Source: Flavobacterium sp. | GTDB lineage: Bacteria > Bacteroidota > Bacteroidia > Flavobacteriales > Flavobacteriaceae | NCBI GenBank assembly: GCA_003497625.1 | Contig: DNNO01000030.1 | Span: 33,263 to 97,262 of the forward strand | Direction: 5' to 3' | DNA: 64,000 nucleotides | Part shown: positions 16,948 to 25,823 of the stretch, in pieces | Layout: each line of letters begins with the position of its first letter | How positions within the stretch are numbered: the first letter of the stretch is position 1 | The notes under the pieces: model-generated | Databases searched by the model: none | Seen by the model: the letters and a program-made list of their open reading frames with translations, nothing else | Told to the model about the DNA's origin: nothing | Position numbers and translations under genes: made by a program

Positions 16948-18480
16948 TTAGTGCTTAAAATGACGGATTCCTGTGAATACCATTGCCATGTTATTGGCGT
17001 TACAATAAGTAATACTTAATTCGTCTTTTATAGAACCTCCTGGTTGAATCACCGCTGTAATTCCTGCTTTGTTGGCTATTTCTACACAGTCTGGGAAAGG
17101 GAAGAAAGCATCACTTGCCATTACAGCTCCAGTTAAATCAAATTCAAATGAAGTTGCTTTTTCAATTGCATGACGTAAAGCATCTACTCTTGAAGTTTGT
17201 CCTGTTCCAGAAGCACATAATTGTTTGTTTTTTGCAAATACAATCGTGTTTGATTTTGTGTGTTTACAAATTTTCGAAGCAAATAATAAATCTTCAATTT
17301 CTTCTGCTGTTGGAACAGCCGTTGTAACCGTTTTTAAATGCTCTTTTGTATCGGTAACATTATCTTTATCTTGTACTAGAACACCGTTTAAACAAGTACG
17401 AACGGTTGTTTGTGGTAATTCTACTTCGTTTTGGATTAAGATAATTCTGTTTTTCTTTTCTTCTAAAATGTCAATCGCCTCTTGGTCATATGCAGGAGCA
17501 ATTACCACTTCGCAGAACAATTGGTTGATTTCGTTTGCTGTAGCGACATCAATTTTTCCATTTGCAATTAAAACGCCTCCAAAAGCTGAAGTTGGGTCGC
17601 CTGCTAAAGCGTCTAAATACGCTTCTTTCATGGTATTTCTTGTTGCTAAACCACAAGCGTTATTGTGTTTTAAAATCGCGAAAGTTGGATTGTCTCCTTT
17701 AAATTCATTCATTAAATTCACAGCCGCATCAACGTCTAATAAATTGTTGTACGACAATTCTTTTCCGTGAACTTTGGTAAACATTTTATCAAAATCGCCA
17801 TAGAAAAATCCTTTTTGATGTGGATTTTCGCCATAACGTAATACGTTTCCGTTTTGCTCGCTGATTTTTAAAACGGGTTCTTCAAAAACTTGATTGAAGT
17901 AGTTAAAAATAGCTGCATCATAATGTGAAGAAACATTAAAAGCTCTTGAAGCTAATACTTTTCTGTTTTCTAAAGTGGTAGCGCCGTTATTTTCAGTATA
18001 GAAATTCAAAAATGGTGCATATTGCTCAACAGAAGGAACAATTACGGTGTCTTTGAAGTTTTTTGCAGCGGCTCTAATTAAAGAAATACCACCAATATCA
18101 ATTTTCTCAATAATATCTTGTTCGCTAGCACCAGAAGCAACGGTTTTTTCAAACGGATACAAATCCACAATCACTAAATCGATTTGCGGAATATTGAATT
18201 CTTTCATTTGTTGCACATCACCTGCATGGTCTTGACGGTTTAAAATACCACCGAAGATTTTAGGATGCAAGGTTTTTACTCTTCCGCCTAAAATTTCAGG
18301 AAAAGCCGTAATATCTTCTACAGCAACTACTGGAATGCCTAAATCTTTAATAAAAGTTTCGGTTCCGCCGGTAGAATAAATGGTTACATTGTTTTGGTGA
18401 AGGGCTTTAACAATAGGTTCTAAACCGTTTTTGTCAAATACAGAAATCAATGCCGAAGCAATTTTTTTTGTTGTGTTCAT
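16948..18480 (-). CDS. purH: Bifunctional AICAR transformylase / IMP cyclohydrolase
   Basis: 510-residue enzyme for the last two steps of de novo IMP synthesis: formylation of AICAR with 10-formyl-THF, then cyclisation. The N-terminal IMP cyclohydrolase domain begins ASALISVFDKNGL and includes STGGTETFI and ILGGRVKTLHPKI. The AICARFT domain includes LRYGENPHQKG, ILKHNNACGLA, DPTSAFGGV and AIIQ-like VIQPGGSIKD. I use the ATG at 18480 because it starts at the conserved NTTKKIASALISVFDK; an upstream ATG at 18567 overlaps the promoter. The C-terminus RHFKH is typical. Confidence 0.97.
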   Translation of the reverse strand: MNTTKKIASALISVFDKNGLEPIVKALHQNNVTIYSTGGTETFIKDLGIPVVAVEDITAFPEILGGRVKTLHPKIFGGILNRQDHAGDVQQMKEFNIPQIDLVIVDLYPFEKTVASGASEQDIIEKIDIGGISLIRAAAKNFKDTVIVPSVEQYAPFLNFYTENNGATTLENRKVLASRAFNVSSHYDAAIFNYFNQVFEEPVLKISEQNGNVLRYGENPHQKGFFYGDFDKMFTKVHGKELSYNNLLDVDAAVNLMNEFKGDNPTFAILKHNNACGLATRNTMKEAYLDALAGDPTSAFGGVLIANGKIDVATANEINQLFCEVVIAPAYDQEAIDILEEKKNRIILIQNEVELPQTTVRTCLNGVLVQDKDNVTDTKEHLKTVTTAVPTAEEIEDLLFASKICKHTKSNTIVFAKNKQLCASGTGQTSRVDALRHAIEKATSFEFDLTGAVMASDAFFPFPDCVEIANKAGITAVIQPGGSIKDELSITYCNANNMAMVFTGIRHFKH

Positions 18481-18536
18481 GGTGTTGTGTTGTTGTATCT
18501 GGATAGTCTCAGATAAATGTTGTTGTTTTCGTGGTG

Positions 18537-18568
18537 CAAAAGTAGTTATACTTCTTAAAATAGTCAAA
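18537..18568 (-). promoter_or_regulatory. purH promoter
   Basis: On the minus strand TTTG (18565-18568), a 20-nt spacer and TACTTTTG (18537-18544) match the Bacteroidota consensus exactly. The transcript would start near 18530, about 50 nt before the ATG at 18480. This also argues against the upstream ATG at 18567 as the start. Confidence 0.75.
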
Positions 18569-18593
18569 CTTTATTGTTTTATATTTTTTTAAA

Positions 18594-18800
18594 TTAGATT
18601 ATTGATTTTATCAAAAATCCTAATGAAGCAATTGTTAAAAAGATTATGATTATCCAATTCTCAAATGATTTTGTATTTGTTTCAAATTTGAGGAAGATTG
18701 GATTTTTATCGCGACCTGATAACCACCATTTATGAATTCTGTAATATAGTATTGCAGCAAGACCAAATAAAATGCTGAAGATTAAGTTTTCATTTAGCAT
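18594..18800 (-). CDS. Small two-helix membrane protein of unknown function
   Basis: 68 residues with a hydrophobic helix at each end (NLIFSILFGLAAILYY and WIIIIFLTIASLGFLI) joined by a short polar segment with the aromatic cluster YRIHKWWLSGRDKNPIF. I do not recognise it. It lies upstream of the purH promoter and downstream of another minus-strand hypothetical gene. Small proteins of this shape are common in flavobacteria. The reading frame looks real because the helices are well formed, but no function can be given. Confidence 0.5.
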   Translation of the reverse strand: MLNENLIFSILFGLAAILYYRIHKWWLSGRDKNPIFLKFETNTKSFENWIIIIFLTIASLGFLIKSII

Positions 18801-18851
18801 GATTTTTTTAATTTGAATTTACACATATGACGTTCGCGTTTAGCTGCATTT

Positions 18852-19340
18852 TTATTTGTTTAAAATTAATAAGCCAGTTTCGTCATCAATATAACATGAT
18901 ATTTTGTTTTCAAATAAAATTTTTATGATAAATGCCCTTTCTTCTTCATTTGTATTTCCTTTTTCAATTAAGTCATCATTGAAATAAATTTTAATGAATC
19001 TTTTTAAACCTTTTTTTAATTTGCTTTTAATTTTTTGAGACTCTTTTACTCTTATAAATCCCCATTTTTCAATAGGTTGTTCATTTATTTCCAAGTAATT
19101 TTTTTTAGTGAGAATTTCTTGAACTAATAATTTATACTCTTGTTTGTTTTTATTTTGTGTGATTTGATGATATGTAAATAAATCATCATTTTCAATAATA
19201 GCCAGACCGTTATAATTTTTTGATTTTACATTTAATAATAAAAAATTACTATTTGAATTAAAATCATCTGTTATTTTTTCTATAAATGGATCGCTTTGTG
19301 CTAAGTAAAAACTTAAAAAAAGATAAAATACTATTTTCAT
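18852..19340 (-). CDS. Hypothetical exported protein
   Basis: 162 residues beginning with a short signal peptide (KIVFYLFLSFYLAQS). The rest is polar, rich in Lys, Asn, Ile and Glu, with no cysteine pair or catalytic motif; segments such as NFLLLNVKSKNYNGLAIIENDDL look like beta strands. I do not recognise the family. It lies alone with the small membrane gene between purH and the permease gene, where gene content probably varies between strains. AT content appears somewhat higher than in neighbouring core genes. Confidence 0.55.
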   Translation of the reverse strand: MKIVFYLFLSFYLAQSDPFIEKITDDFNSNSNFLLLNVKSKNYNGLAIIENDDLFTYHQITQNKNKQEYKLLVQEILTKKNYLEINEQPIEKWGFIRVKESQKIKSKLKKGLKRFIKIYFNDDLIEKGNTNEEERAFIIKILFENKISCYIDDETGLLILNK

Positions 19341-19456
19341 TTTCTCGTTAAGGTTCTCTAATTTAAATTAAGATAAATTTTATTCAAATATAAATAAATT
19401 CCCTCCAATTGTAACATTTTCACTCAATACTCTACTTATAGTTATAGCTCATTATT

Positions 19457-20707
19457 ATGCTTTTATATTTACGATTACTTTCAGAAAGTTTCAGTTTTGC
19501 CATTAACGCGTTGCGCAACAATAAATTGCGTACCCTTTTGTCGTTGTTAGGTGTTACCATTGGTATTTTTTCCATTATTGCGGTGTTGGCTGCGGTAGAT
19601 TCTATGGATAAAAAAATCAAGGAAGATTTAAGTGATATGGATATGAATACCGTGTATTTAATGCGTTTTTCATTTGGTCCATCTGAAGTACCTCGTTGGA
19701 AACGTGAACAATTTCCAGATGTAAGTTATGAAGAATACGAACATTTGAGAAGAAATGTAAACGGAATTGATAAAATGTCGTTTAATCTTTTTACACGTAA
19801 CGAAAACATAAAATACGATTCTAAAACGGTAAATTCTATTCGTGTAAAACCGTCAACTTCTGAGTTTTTTGATATCGAACCTGTTAAAATCGACAAAGGG
19901 CGTTTGTTCAATGAGTCTGAGTCCAATTCAGGAAGTCCTGTTATTGTAATAGGTAGCGAAGTGGCTACAGGTTTGTTTGAAAATAGCGATCCTATCGGAA
20001 AAAAAGTACGTTTGTATGGTCAGAAGTTCACTGTAATTGGCGTTTTAAAGAAACAAGGTCAAGGGATGTTTGGTGATAGTTCTGATATTGCAGTATTTTT
20101 TCCTGTAAATTTTTTAAGAAAAATGTATGGCGATAATAGCGATATGTTAACTCCGGCTATTTTGATTAAACCTGAAAAAGGAATTGATGTAGAAGAATTT
20201 AAAGCCGAATTATCTCAAAAATTAAGAGCTTTTAGAGGCGTAAAAACTGGTGAAATTGATAATTTCTTTATGAATGTGCTTTCCGGATTTACCGATTTTA
20301 TTGATAACATCATAGGTCAAATGAATATGATTGGTTGGATTATTAGTGCATTTTCACTTTTAGTGGGAGGATTTGGTATTGCTAATATTATGTTCGTATC
20401 AGTAAAAGAGAGAACTAATTTAATCGGAATTCAAAAAGCATTAGGTGCTAAAAATAAATTCATTTTGTTTCAATTCTTGTTTGAAGCTATTATTTTGTCA
20501 TTAATTGGTGGAATAGTGGGAATGTTTTTAGTTTGGATTATTGCTTTAATATTATCAAGCGCTTTGGATTTCGAATTTGTTTTAAGTGCTTCAAACATGT
20601 TATTAGGTTCAGGATTAGCAGCTTTTATCGGGTTAATTTCCGGAATTATTCCTGCTATTTCCGCTTCTAAGTTAGATCCAGTTGAGGCAATTAGAAGCGG
20701 GATGTAA
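19457..20707 (+). CDS. ABC transporter permease, MacB/FtsX type
   Basis: 416-residue inner-membrane permease. The first helix region LRNNKLRTLLSLLGVTIGIFSIIAVLA is the MacB-type N-terminus. A periplasmic core domain of about 220 residues follows (MacB_PCD, with SPVIVIGSEVATGLFENSDPIGKKVRLYGQ broken across its centre), then three C-terminal FtsX helices containing SLLVGGFGIANIMFVSVKERT and GIQKALGAKN. The C-terminus PAISASKLDPVEAIRSGM is diagnostic. Such permeases pair with a separate ATPase, which is not encoded nearby. It could export lipoproteins, peptides or antibiotics. Confidence 0.92.
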   Translation: MLLYLRLLSESFSFAINALRNNKLRTLLSLLGVTIGIFSIIAVLAAVDSMDKKIKEDLSDMDMNTVYLMRFSFGPSEVPRWKREQFPDVSYEEYEHLRRNVNGIDKMSFNLFTRNENIKYDSKTVNSIRVKPSTSEFFDIEPVKIDKGRLFNESESNSGSPVIVIGSEVATGLFENSDPIGKKVRLYGQKFTVIGVLKKQGQGMFGDSSDIAVFFPVNFLRKMYGDNSDMLTPAILIKPEKGIDVEEFKAELSQKLRAFRGVKTGEIDNFFMNVLSGFTDFIDNIIGQMNMIGWIISAFSLLVGGFGIANIMFVSVKERTNLIGIQKALGAKNKFILFQFLFEAIILSLIGGIVGMFLVWIIALILSSALDFEFVLSASNMLLGSGLAAFIGLISGIIPAISASKLDPVEAIRSGM

Positions 20708-20728
20708 ATCTTCTATTTTTTACTATAT

Positions 20729-21289
20729 TTGGTGATTAAATATCCCAAATTGAAAAAGCAAATCATTAGTATATTTTTGCTATTTATGTTGATAGCGCCT
20801 GCTGTTGTAACCTATTCGTGGCTACAACAAAGAAAGCGTGCTGTTAAAAGAGAAGTAAAATGGAAAATGATTGCGGGTATTGATAAAAGTGAATTAGTCC
20901 TTTTAAAATTTTCCAAAGTAGAAACCACAACTAAGCTACAGTGGAAACATTCTAAAGAGTTTGAATTCAATAATCAAATGTATGATATTGTGGATAAAAT
21001 AGTTTCAAAAGATTCTATCAAATATTGGTGTTGGTGGGATTTTGAAGAAACAAAATTAAATAAACAATTAGATAACCTGTTAGTTGGTGTTTTTCAGCAC
21101 GATTCAAAGTCTAAGGAAAAACAAGATTTAGTATATAAGTTTTACAAATCGATTTATTTGCAACCTTTATTTTCTTGGGAGCCCTTAATTCAATCACTTC
21201 AAAAAAACGAAATTTTCACTTTTTGTAATTTACATAAACCGAAGTTTATTCAAATGGATTTGCCACCTCCAAAAACGAATTTGGTTTAA
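20729..21289 (+). CDS. Hypothetical membrane-anchored protein, non-ATG start
   Basis: About 186 residues with one N-terminal transmembrane or signal-anchor helix (KQIISIFLLFMLIAPAVVTYSWL) followed by a polar domain rich in Lys and Trp (KYWCWWDFEETKLNKQ) and a proline-rich end (MDLPPPKTNLV). I do not recognise it. No ATG precedes the helix: the frame begins with TTG at 20729 or GTG at 20732, and the first ATG (20786) would cut the helix. A TATATTTG at 20724-20731 resembles a -7 box; if it is used, the transcript would begin inside the gene and the start would have to lie further in. The start is therefore uncertain. Confidence 0.6.
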   Translation: MVIKYPKLKKQIISIFLLFMLIAPAVVTYSWLQQRKRAVKREVKWKMIAGIDKSELVLLKFSKVETTTKLQWKHSKEFEFNNQMYDIVDKIVSKDSIKYWCWWDFEETKLNKQLDNLLVGVFQHDSKSKEKQDLVYKFYKSIYLQPLFSWEPLIQSLQKNEIFTFCNLHKPKFIQMDLPPPKTNLV

Positions 21290-21328
21290 TAGATATTAAA
21301 TTAAATTTGTTTAACTAAAATAATCATA

Positions 21329-23737
21329 ATGTATAAAAAATATATTTTGTGGTTGCTTTTGGGAGTTTCCGCTATTGGTTTTTCTCAAACAATAACCATA
21401 AAAGACAAAGAATCGGGTGAGCCATTAGAATCGGTTACGCTTGCTTCCGAGGATAAAAAAGTCTACGTTGTTACGAATAACAAAGGTCTGGCCGATATTT
21501 CTGATTTCGTTGGGTTTAATAAAATTATCATCCAATCTTTTGGATATGAAACTCAAATTGTGAGTTATAATCAATTGGAATTAGCTTCTTTTCAGTTGAA
21601 TTTAACAGCTTCCTTATTGGCAATGGATGAAATAATTGTTTCTGCAAATCGTTGGAAACAAAATACTCGAGATATTCCAGTAAAAATTACCTCTATTTCT
21701 AAGAAAGATATTCAATTGCAAAATCCACAAACGGCAGCAGATTTATTAACGGTTTCTGGAAAAGTGTTCATGCAAAAAAGTCAGCAGGGTGGAGGAAGTC
21801 CTATGATTCGTGGTTTCGCTACTAATCGTTTGCTGTATGCTATTGATGGTGTACGAATGAATACCGCAATTTTTAGAGGTGGAAATATTCAAAATGTGAT
21901 TTCGTTAGACCCATTTGCTATTGAGAAATCAGAGGTTTTATTTGGACCAAGTTCTGTTATTTACGGAAGTGATGCGATTGGTGGTGTAATGAGTTTTCAA
22001 ACGGTAACGCCACAATTTACAACGGAAGAAAAACCATTTGTTTCAGGAAGTGCTTTTACAAGATACTCTTCTGCTAACAATGAAAAAACCGGACATTTTG
22101 ATGCCAATGTAGGTTGGAAAAAATGGGCTTCGGTTACCAGTATCAGTTCTAATGATTTTGGTGATCTAAAAATGGGAAGTCACGGACCAGATGAATATTT
22201 ACGACCTTTTTATGTGCAAAGACAAAATGGAGTTGATGTGGTGGTGACGAATGATAATCCATTGGTACAAAAACCAACAGCGTATTCTCAAATTAATTTG
22301 ATGCAAAAAGTGCGTTTTCAACCTAATGAAAAATGGGATTTCCAATATGGTTTTCATTTTTCGGAAACATCTAGTTATTCGCGATACGACAGACATATTC
22401 GTTATACCAATTCAGGAATGCCACGTTATGGCGAATTTGATTACGGTCCGCAAAAATGGATTATGAACAATTTGTCGATTTCTAATATGCAAGCTACGAA
22501 AGCGTATGATGAACTTTCTATTCGTGTGGCGCATCAGTTTTTTGAAGAAAGTAGAATCAGTCGTAATTTTAATAATCCAAATCGTGCCATTCGTACCGAA
22601 AAAGTAAATGCAGTTTCTGTAAATGCCGATTTTACAAAGAAAACGAGTGCTAAAAATTCTCTTTTTTACGGAGTGGAATATGTAATGAACGATGTAAACT
22701 CTGAAGGAATTGATGAAAACATTGTTGCTGGAACAAGTCAAACAGGACCTGCTCGATATCCACAATCAAAGTGGAATTCGTATGGTGTTTATGTAAATGA
22801 TCAATATAAATTTTCTGAAAAAACGTTGCTTCAAGCGGGTTTACGATACAATCAATTTGTGTTGGATGCCGATTTTGATACTACTTTTTATCCGTTTCCT
22901 TTTACAGAAGCTAAAATAAATGATGGCGCTTTAACTGGAAGTTTAGGTTTGGTGTATCGTCCAACGGCAAAATGGGTGATTAGTTCCAATGTAGCGACTG
23001 CTTTCCGTTCTCCAAATGTGGATGATCTTGGAAAAGTGTTTGATTCAGAACCAGGTTCGGTAGTAGTTCCTAATCCAAATTTAAAAGCCGAATATGCGTA
23101 TAATATCGATTTGAATGTGGCTAAATTATTTGGAAAGAATGTGAAAGTGGATGTTTCTACTTATTACACTTTGCTAGAAAATGCTATGGTAAGAAGAGAT
23201 TTTACTTTGAATGGCGCTACCGAAATCATCTACGATGGCGAATTAAGTAATGTGCAAGCCATTCAAAATGCAGCCAATGCCAAAGTATATGGAATTCAAG
23301 CCGGAATTGAAGTAAAATCGGCAACTGGATTTTATTTTCATGGTGATTTGAATTTTCAAAAAGGAGAAGAAGAATTGGATAATGGAGAGAAAAGTCCGTC
23401 TCGTCATGCAGCTCCATTTTTTGGAATTGGTCGTTTGGGATATGCTAATTCTAAATTAGATTTACAATTGAATGCACAATTCAGCGATGAAGTTTCGTAT
23501 GATAATTTAGCCGAAGAAGAAAAAGGAAAACCAGAAATTTATGCAATTGATGGCAATGGAAATCCATATTCTCCGAGTTGGTATACGTTGAATTTAAAAT
23601 CGATGTATAAGCTTACCGAAAACTTTACAGTAACCGCAGGTTTAGAAAATATAACCGACCAACGTTATCGTCCGTATAGTTCTGGAATTGTAGCATCAGG
23701 AAAGAATTTTATCTTGGCTTTGCGAGCTAAGTTTTAA
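21329..23737 (+). CDS. TonB-dependent outer-membrane receptor
   Basis: 802-residue receptor: signal peptide (ILWLLLGVSAIGFS), a carboxypeptidase-like N-terminal beta domain (KDKESGEPLESVTLASED to about residue 90), a plug domain (KKDIQLQNPQTAADLLTVSG, GSPMIRGFATNRLLYAIDGVRMN, SSVIYGSDAIGGVMSF) and a 22-strand barrel ending in the aromatic YRPYSSGIVASGKNFILALRAKF region. It imports a ligand using TonB energy. The plug motif RGFATNRLLYAIDGVRMN is closest in pattern to heme/siderophore-type receptors, but no ligand can be fixed and no transport or binding partner is adjacent. A strong terminator follows. Confidence 0.93.
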   Translation: MYKKYILWLLLGVSAIGFSQTITIKDKESGEPLESVTLASEDKKVYVVTNNKGLADISDFVGFNKIIIQSFGYETQIVSYNQLELASFQLNLTASLLAMDEIIVSANRWKQNTRDIPVKITSISKKDIQLQNPQTAADLLTVSGKVFMQKSQQGGGSPMIRGFATNRLLYAIDGVRMNTAIFRGGNIQNVISLDPFAIEKSEVLFGPSSVIYGSDAIGGVMSFQTVTPQFTTEEKPFVSGSAFTRYSSANNEKTGHFDANVGWKKWASVTSISSNDFGDLKMGSHGPDEYLRPFYVQRQNGVDVVVTNDNPLVQKPTAYSQINLMQKVRFQPNEKWDFQYGFHFSETSSYSRYDRHIRYTNSGMPRYGEFDYGPQKWIMNNLSISNMQATKAYDELSIRVAHQFFEESRISRNFNNPNRAIRTEKVNAVSVNADFTKKTSAKNSLFYGVEYVMNDVNSEGIDENIVAGTSQTGPARYPQSKWNSYGVYVNDQYKFSEKTLLQAGLRYNQFVLDADFDTTFYPFPFTEAKINDGALTGSLGLVYRPTAKWVISSNVATAFRSPNVDDLGKVFDSEPGSVVVPNPNLKAEYAYNIDLNVAKLFGKNVKVDVSTYYTLLENAMVRRDFTLNGATEIIYDGELSNVQAIQNAANAKVYGIQAGIEVKSATGFYFHGDLNFQKGEEELDNGEKSPSRHAAPFFGIGRLGYANSKLDLQLNAQFSDEVSYDNLAEEEKGKPEIYAIDGNGNPYSPSWYTLNLKSMYKLTENFTVTAGLENITDQRYRPYSSGIVASGKNFILALRAKF

Positions 23738-23743
23738 GCATAA

Positions 23744-23773
23744 AAAAATCCCGATATCACTATCGGGATTTTT
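23744..23773. terminator. Bidirectional intrinsic terminator
   Basis: AAAAATCCCGATA (23744-23756) and TATCGGGATTTTT (23761-23773) are perfectly complementary around a 4-nt loop. It serves both the TonB receptor gene and accD, whose stop is at 23778. Confidence 0.92.
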
Positions 23774-23777
23774 GTTT

Positions 23778-24632
23778 TTATCTGATTTCTTGATTTTGAA
23801 TTAAATCCAAATACAAGTTAATTTTGTTTTTCAACTCTTTTCTGTGAGCGATGAAATCTAAGAATCCGTGTTCTAATAAGAATTCTGATGTTTGGAAACC
23901 TTCTGGTAAATCTTTACCTGTCGTATCTCTTACAATACGTGGTCCTGCGAAGCCAATTAAAGCGCCAGGTTCTCCAATATTGATATCACCAAGCATTGCA
24001 TATGAAGCCGTAGTTCCTCCTGTTGTAGGATCAGTACATAATGAAATGTATGGAATTTGTTCTTCTGCTAATTGTGCTAATTTTGCTGATGTTTTTGCTA
24101 ACTGCATCAAAGACATTGCTGCTTCCATCATACGAGCTCCACCTGATTTTGAAATCATGACAAATGGAATCTTGTGTTTGATAGAATAGTCAATTGCTCT
24201 TGCGATTTTTTCTCCAACAACCGCTCCCATAGAACCACCAATGAAGGCGAAATCCATACAAGAAACAACTAAGTCTTTCCCTTTAGATTTTCCAACACCA
24301 GTTCTAATGGCATCTTTTAATTTGGTTTTATCCATTACATCTTTCAAACGATCACTATATTTTTTAGTGTCTTCAAATTTTAATGGATCTTTCGAAGTTA
24401 AATTCGCATCTAACTCTTTGAATTCATTGTTGTCGAATAAAATTTCGAAATATTCTTTACTACCAATTCTTACGTGATAATCGTCTTCTGGACTTACCCA
24501 TAAGTTTCTTGCCAATTCATCTTGGTCAATAATTTTTCCTGTTGGTGATTTGTACCATAAACCTTTAGGGACATCTTTTTTGTCCTCAGTTGCGGTTGTA
24601 ATTCCTTTTTCTTTTCTTTTAAACCAAGCCAT
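23778..24632 (-). CDS. accD: Acetyl-CoA carboxylase carboxyltransferase subunit beta, without zinc ribbon
   Basis: 284-residue subunit that moves the carboxyl group from carboxybiotin to acetyl-CoA, the first step of fatty acid synthesis. The chosen ATG (24632) gives [10 protein letters not shown]; an ATG at 24692 would add 20 unrelated residues encoded in a repeat. Core motifs are [48 protein letters not shown] and ALIGFAGPR. In the usual family the N-terminal region has two CxxC pairs; here the matching segments read [18 protein letters not shown] and [12 protein letters not shown], with no cysteine, so no zinc site. The partner accA is not in this window. Confidence 0.95.
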   Translation of the reverse strand: MAWFKRKEKGITTATEDKKDVPKGLWYKSPTGKIIDQDELARNLWVSPEDDYHVRIGSKEYFEILFDNNEFKELDANLTSKDPLKFEDTKKYSDRLKDVMDKTKLKDAIRTGVGKSKGKDLVVSCMDFAFIGGSMGAVVGEKIARAIDYSIKHKIPFVMISKSGGARMMEAAMSLMQLAKTSAKLAQLAEEQIPYISLCTDPTTGGTTASYAMLGDINIGEPGALIGFAGPRIVRDTTGKDLPEGFQTSEFLLEHGFLDFIAHRKELKNKINLYLDLIQNQEIR

Positions 24633-24649
24633 AATTTTAAATTTTGGTT

Positions 24650-24710
24650 GGAAGAGGGAAGAGGGAAGAGGGAAGGAAACTTCCTGCTTCAAACTTCAAA
24701 CTTCCTGCTT
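24650..24710. repeat. Short intergenic tandem repeats between fbaA and accD
   Basis: Three and a half copies of the 7-mer GGAAGAG (24650-24675) are followed by direct repeats AAACTTCCTGCTTC (24677-24690), AAACTTC (24691-24697) and AAACTTCCTGCTT (24698-24710). The purine-rich and pyrimidine-rich parts can pair (GGAAG gaaa CTTCC at 24671-24684). The block overlaps the fbaA stop. It looks like replication-slippage DNA, possibly copied elsewhere in the genome. Confidence 0.7.
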
Positions 24711-25776
24711 ATAAAGTGTTTACGTTATTTAAATCGGCGAAAGCTTGTTCTAATCTTGTGTTGAACGTAACTTCTCCTTCACGAACCCATTTTCTTGGGT
24801 CGTAGTGTTTTTTATTTGGACTATCTGCTCCGTCTGGACTTCCAATTTGCGTTCTTAAATAATCGATTTTGTTTACCATATAATCACGAATTCCTTCTGT
24901 GAAAGCAAATTGTAAATCGGTATCGATGTTCATTTTGATTACGCCATATCCAATAGCTTCTCTAATTTCTTCTAAAGTAGAACCCGAACCTCCGTGGAAA
25001 ACAAAATCAACCGGGTTATTTCCAGTATTGAATTTATTTTGAACGTATTCTTGTGAATTTTTAAGAATTTTTGGAGTCAATTTTACATTTCCTGGTTTGT
25101 AAACACCATGTACATTTCCGAAAGAAGCCGCGATTGTAAATCTTGGACTTACTTTCATTAATTCTTCGTAAGCGTATGCTACTTCATCAGGTTGTGTGTA
25201 TAATTTTGAGCTGTCTACATCCGAATTGTCTACACCGTCTTCTTCGCCACCTGTAATTCCTAATTCGATTTCTAATGTCATGCCCATTTTGCTCATTCTT
25301 TCTAAATATTTTTTAGAAATTTCAAGATTTTCTTCAATCGGTTCTTCCGATAGATCAATCATGTGAGAGCTATAAAGAGGTTTTCCAGTTTCAGCAAAAT
25401 GTTTTTCAGAAGCATCTAATAAACCATCAATCCATGGTAAAAGATTTTTCGCACAATGGTCGGTATGTAAAATAACCGTTGCACCATAAGCTTCTGCTAA
25501 AGTATGAATGTGTTTTGCTCCAGCAACAGCACCTAAAATGGCAGCTTTTTGATTTTCGTTTGACAATCCTTTACCTGCATTAAATTGTGCTCCACCATTA
25601 GAAAACTGAATGATAACTGGCGCATTTAATTTTGCAGCTGTTTCTAAAACTCCATTAATTGTACTAGACCCTACAACATTAACAGCAGGTAATGCAAATC
25701 CTTTTTGTTTTGCGTAATTAAAGATTTCTTGTACTTGATCTCCGGTAGCAACACCAGGTTTAATATTGTGACTCAT
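24709..25776 (-). CDS. fbaA: Class II fructose-bisphosphate aldolase
   Basis: 355-residue zinc-dependent aldolase of glycolysis and gluconeogenesis, converting fructose-1,6-bisphosphate to DHAP and glyceraldehyde-3-phosphate. ATVILHTDHCAKN holds the catalytic Asp and metal His; GMTLEIELGITGGEEDGVDN, SFGNVHGVY and FVFHGGSGSTLEEI provide the other metal and phosphate-binding residues. Length fits the class IIA (E. coli FbaA) type. A TATTTTTG -7-like box on the minus strand (25803-25810) lies 27 bp before the ATG, right after the tamL stop. Confidence 0.96.
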   Translation of the reverse strand: MSHNIKPGVATGDQVQEIFNYAKQKGFALPAVNVVGSSTINGVLETAAKLNAPVIIQFSNGGAQFNAGKGLSNENQKAAILGAVAGAKHIHTLAEAYGATVILHTDHCAKNLLPWIDGLLDASEKHFAETGKPLYSSHMIDLSEEPIEENLEISKKYLERMSKMGMTLEIELGITGGEEDGVDNSDVDSSKLYTQPDEVAYAYEELMKVSPRFTIAASFGNVHGVYKPGNVKLTPKILKNSQEYVQNKFNTGNNPVDFVFHGGSGSTLEEIREAIGYGVIKMNIDTDLQFAFTEGIRDYMVNKIDYLRTQIGSPDGADSPNKKHYDPRKWVREGEVTFNTRLEQAFADLNNVNTL

Positions 25777-25823
25777 AGTTGTATGTTTTTAATATAGTTG
25801 TGCAAAAATAATAATTTAAAAAA

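Noticed and set aside
18481..18567. Upstream ATG start for purH
   Set aside because: It overlaps the consensus purH promoter and adds 29 residues before the conserved N-terminus.
24633..24692. Upstream ATG start for accD
   Set aside because: The added 20 residues come from the slippage repeats; the internal ATG at 24632 gives the conserved N-terminus [10 protein letters not shown].
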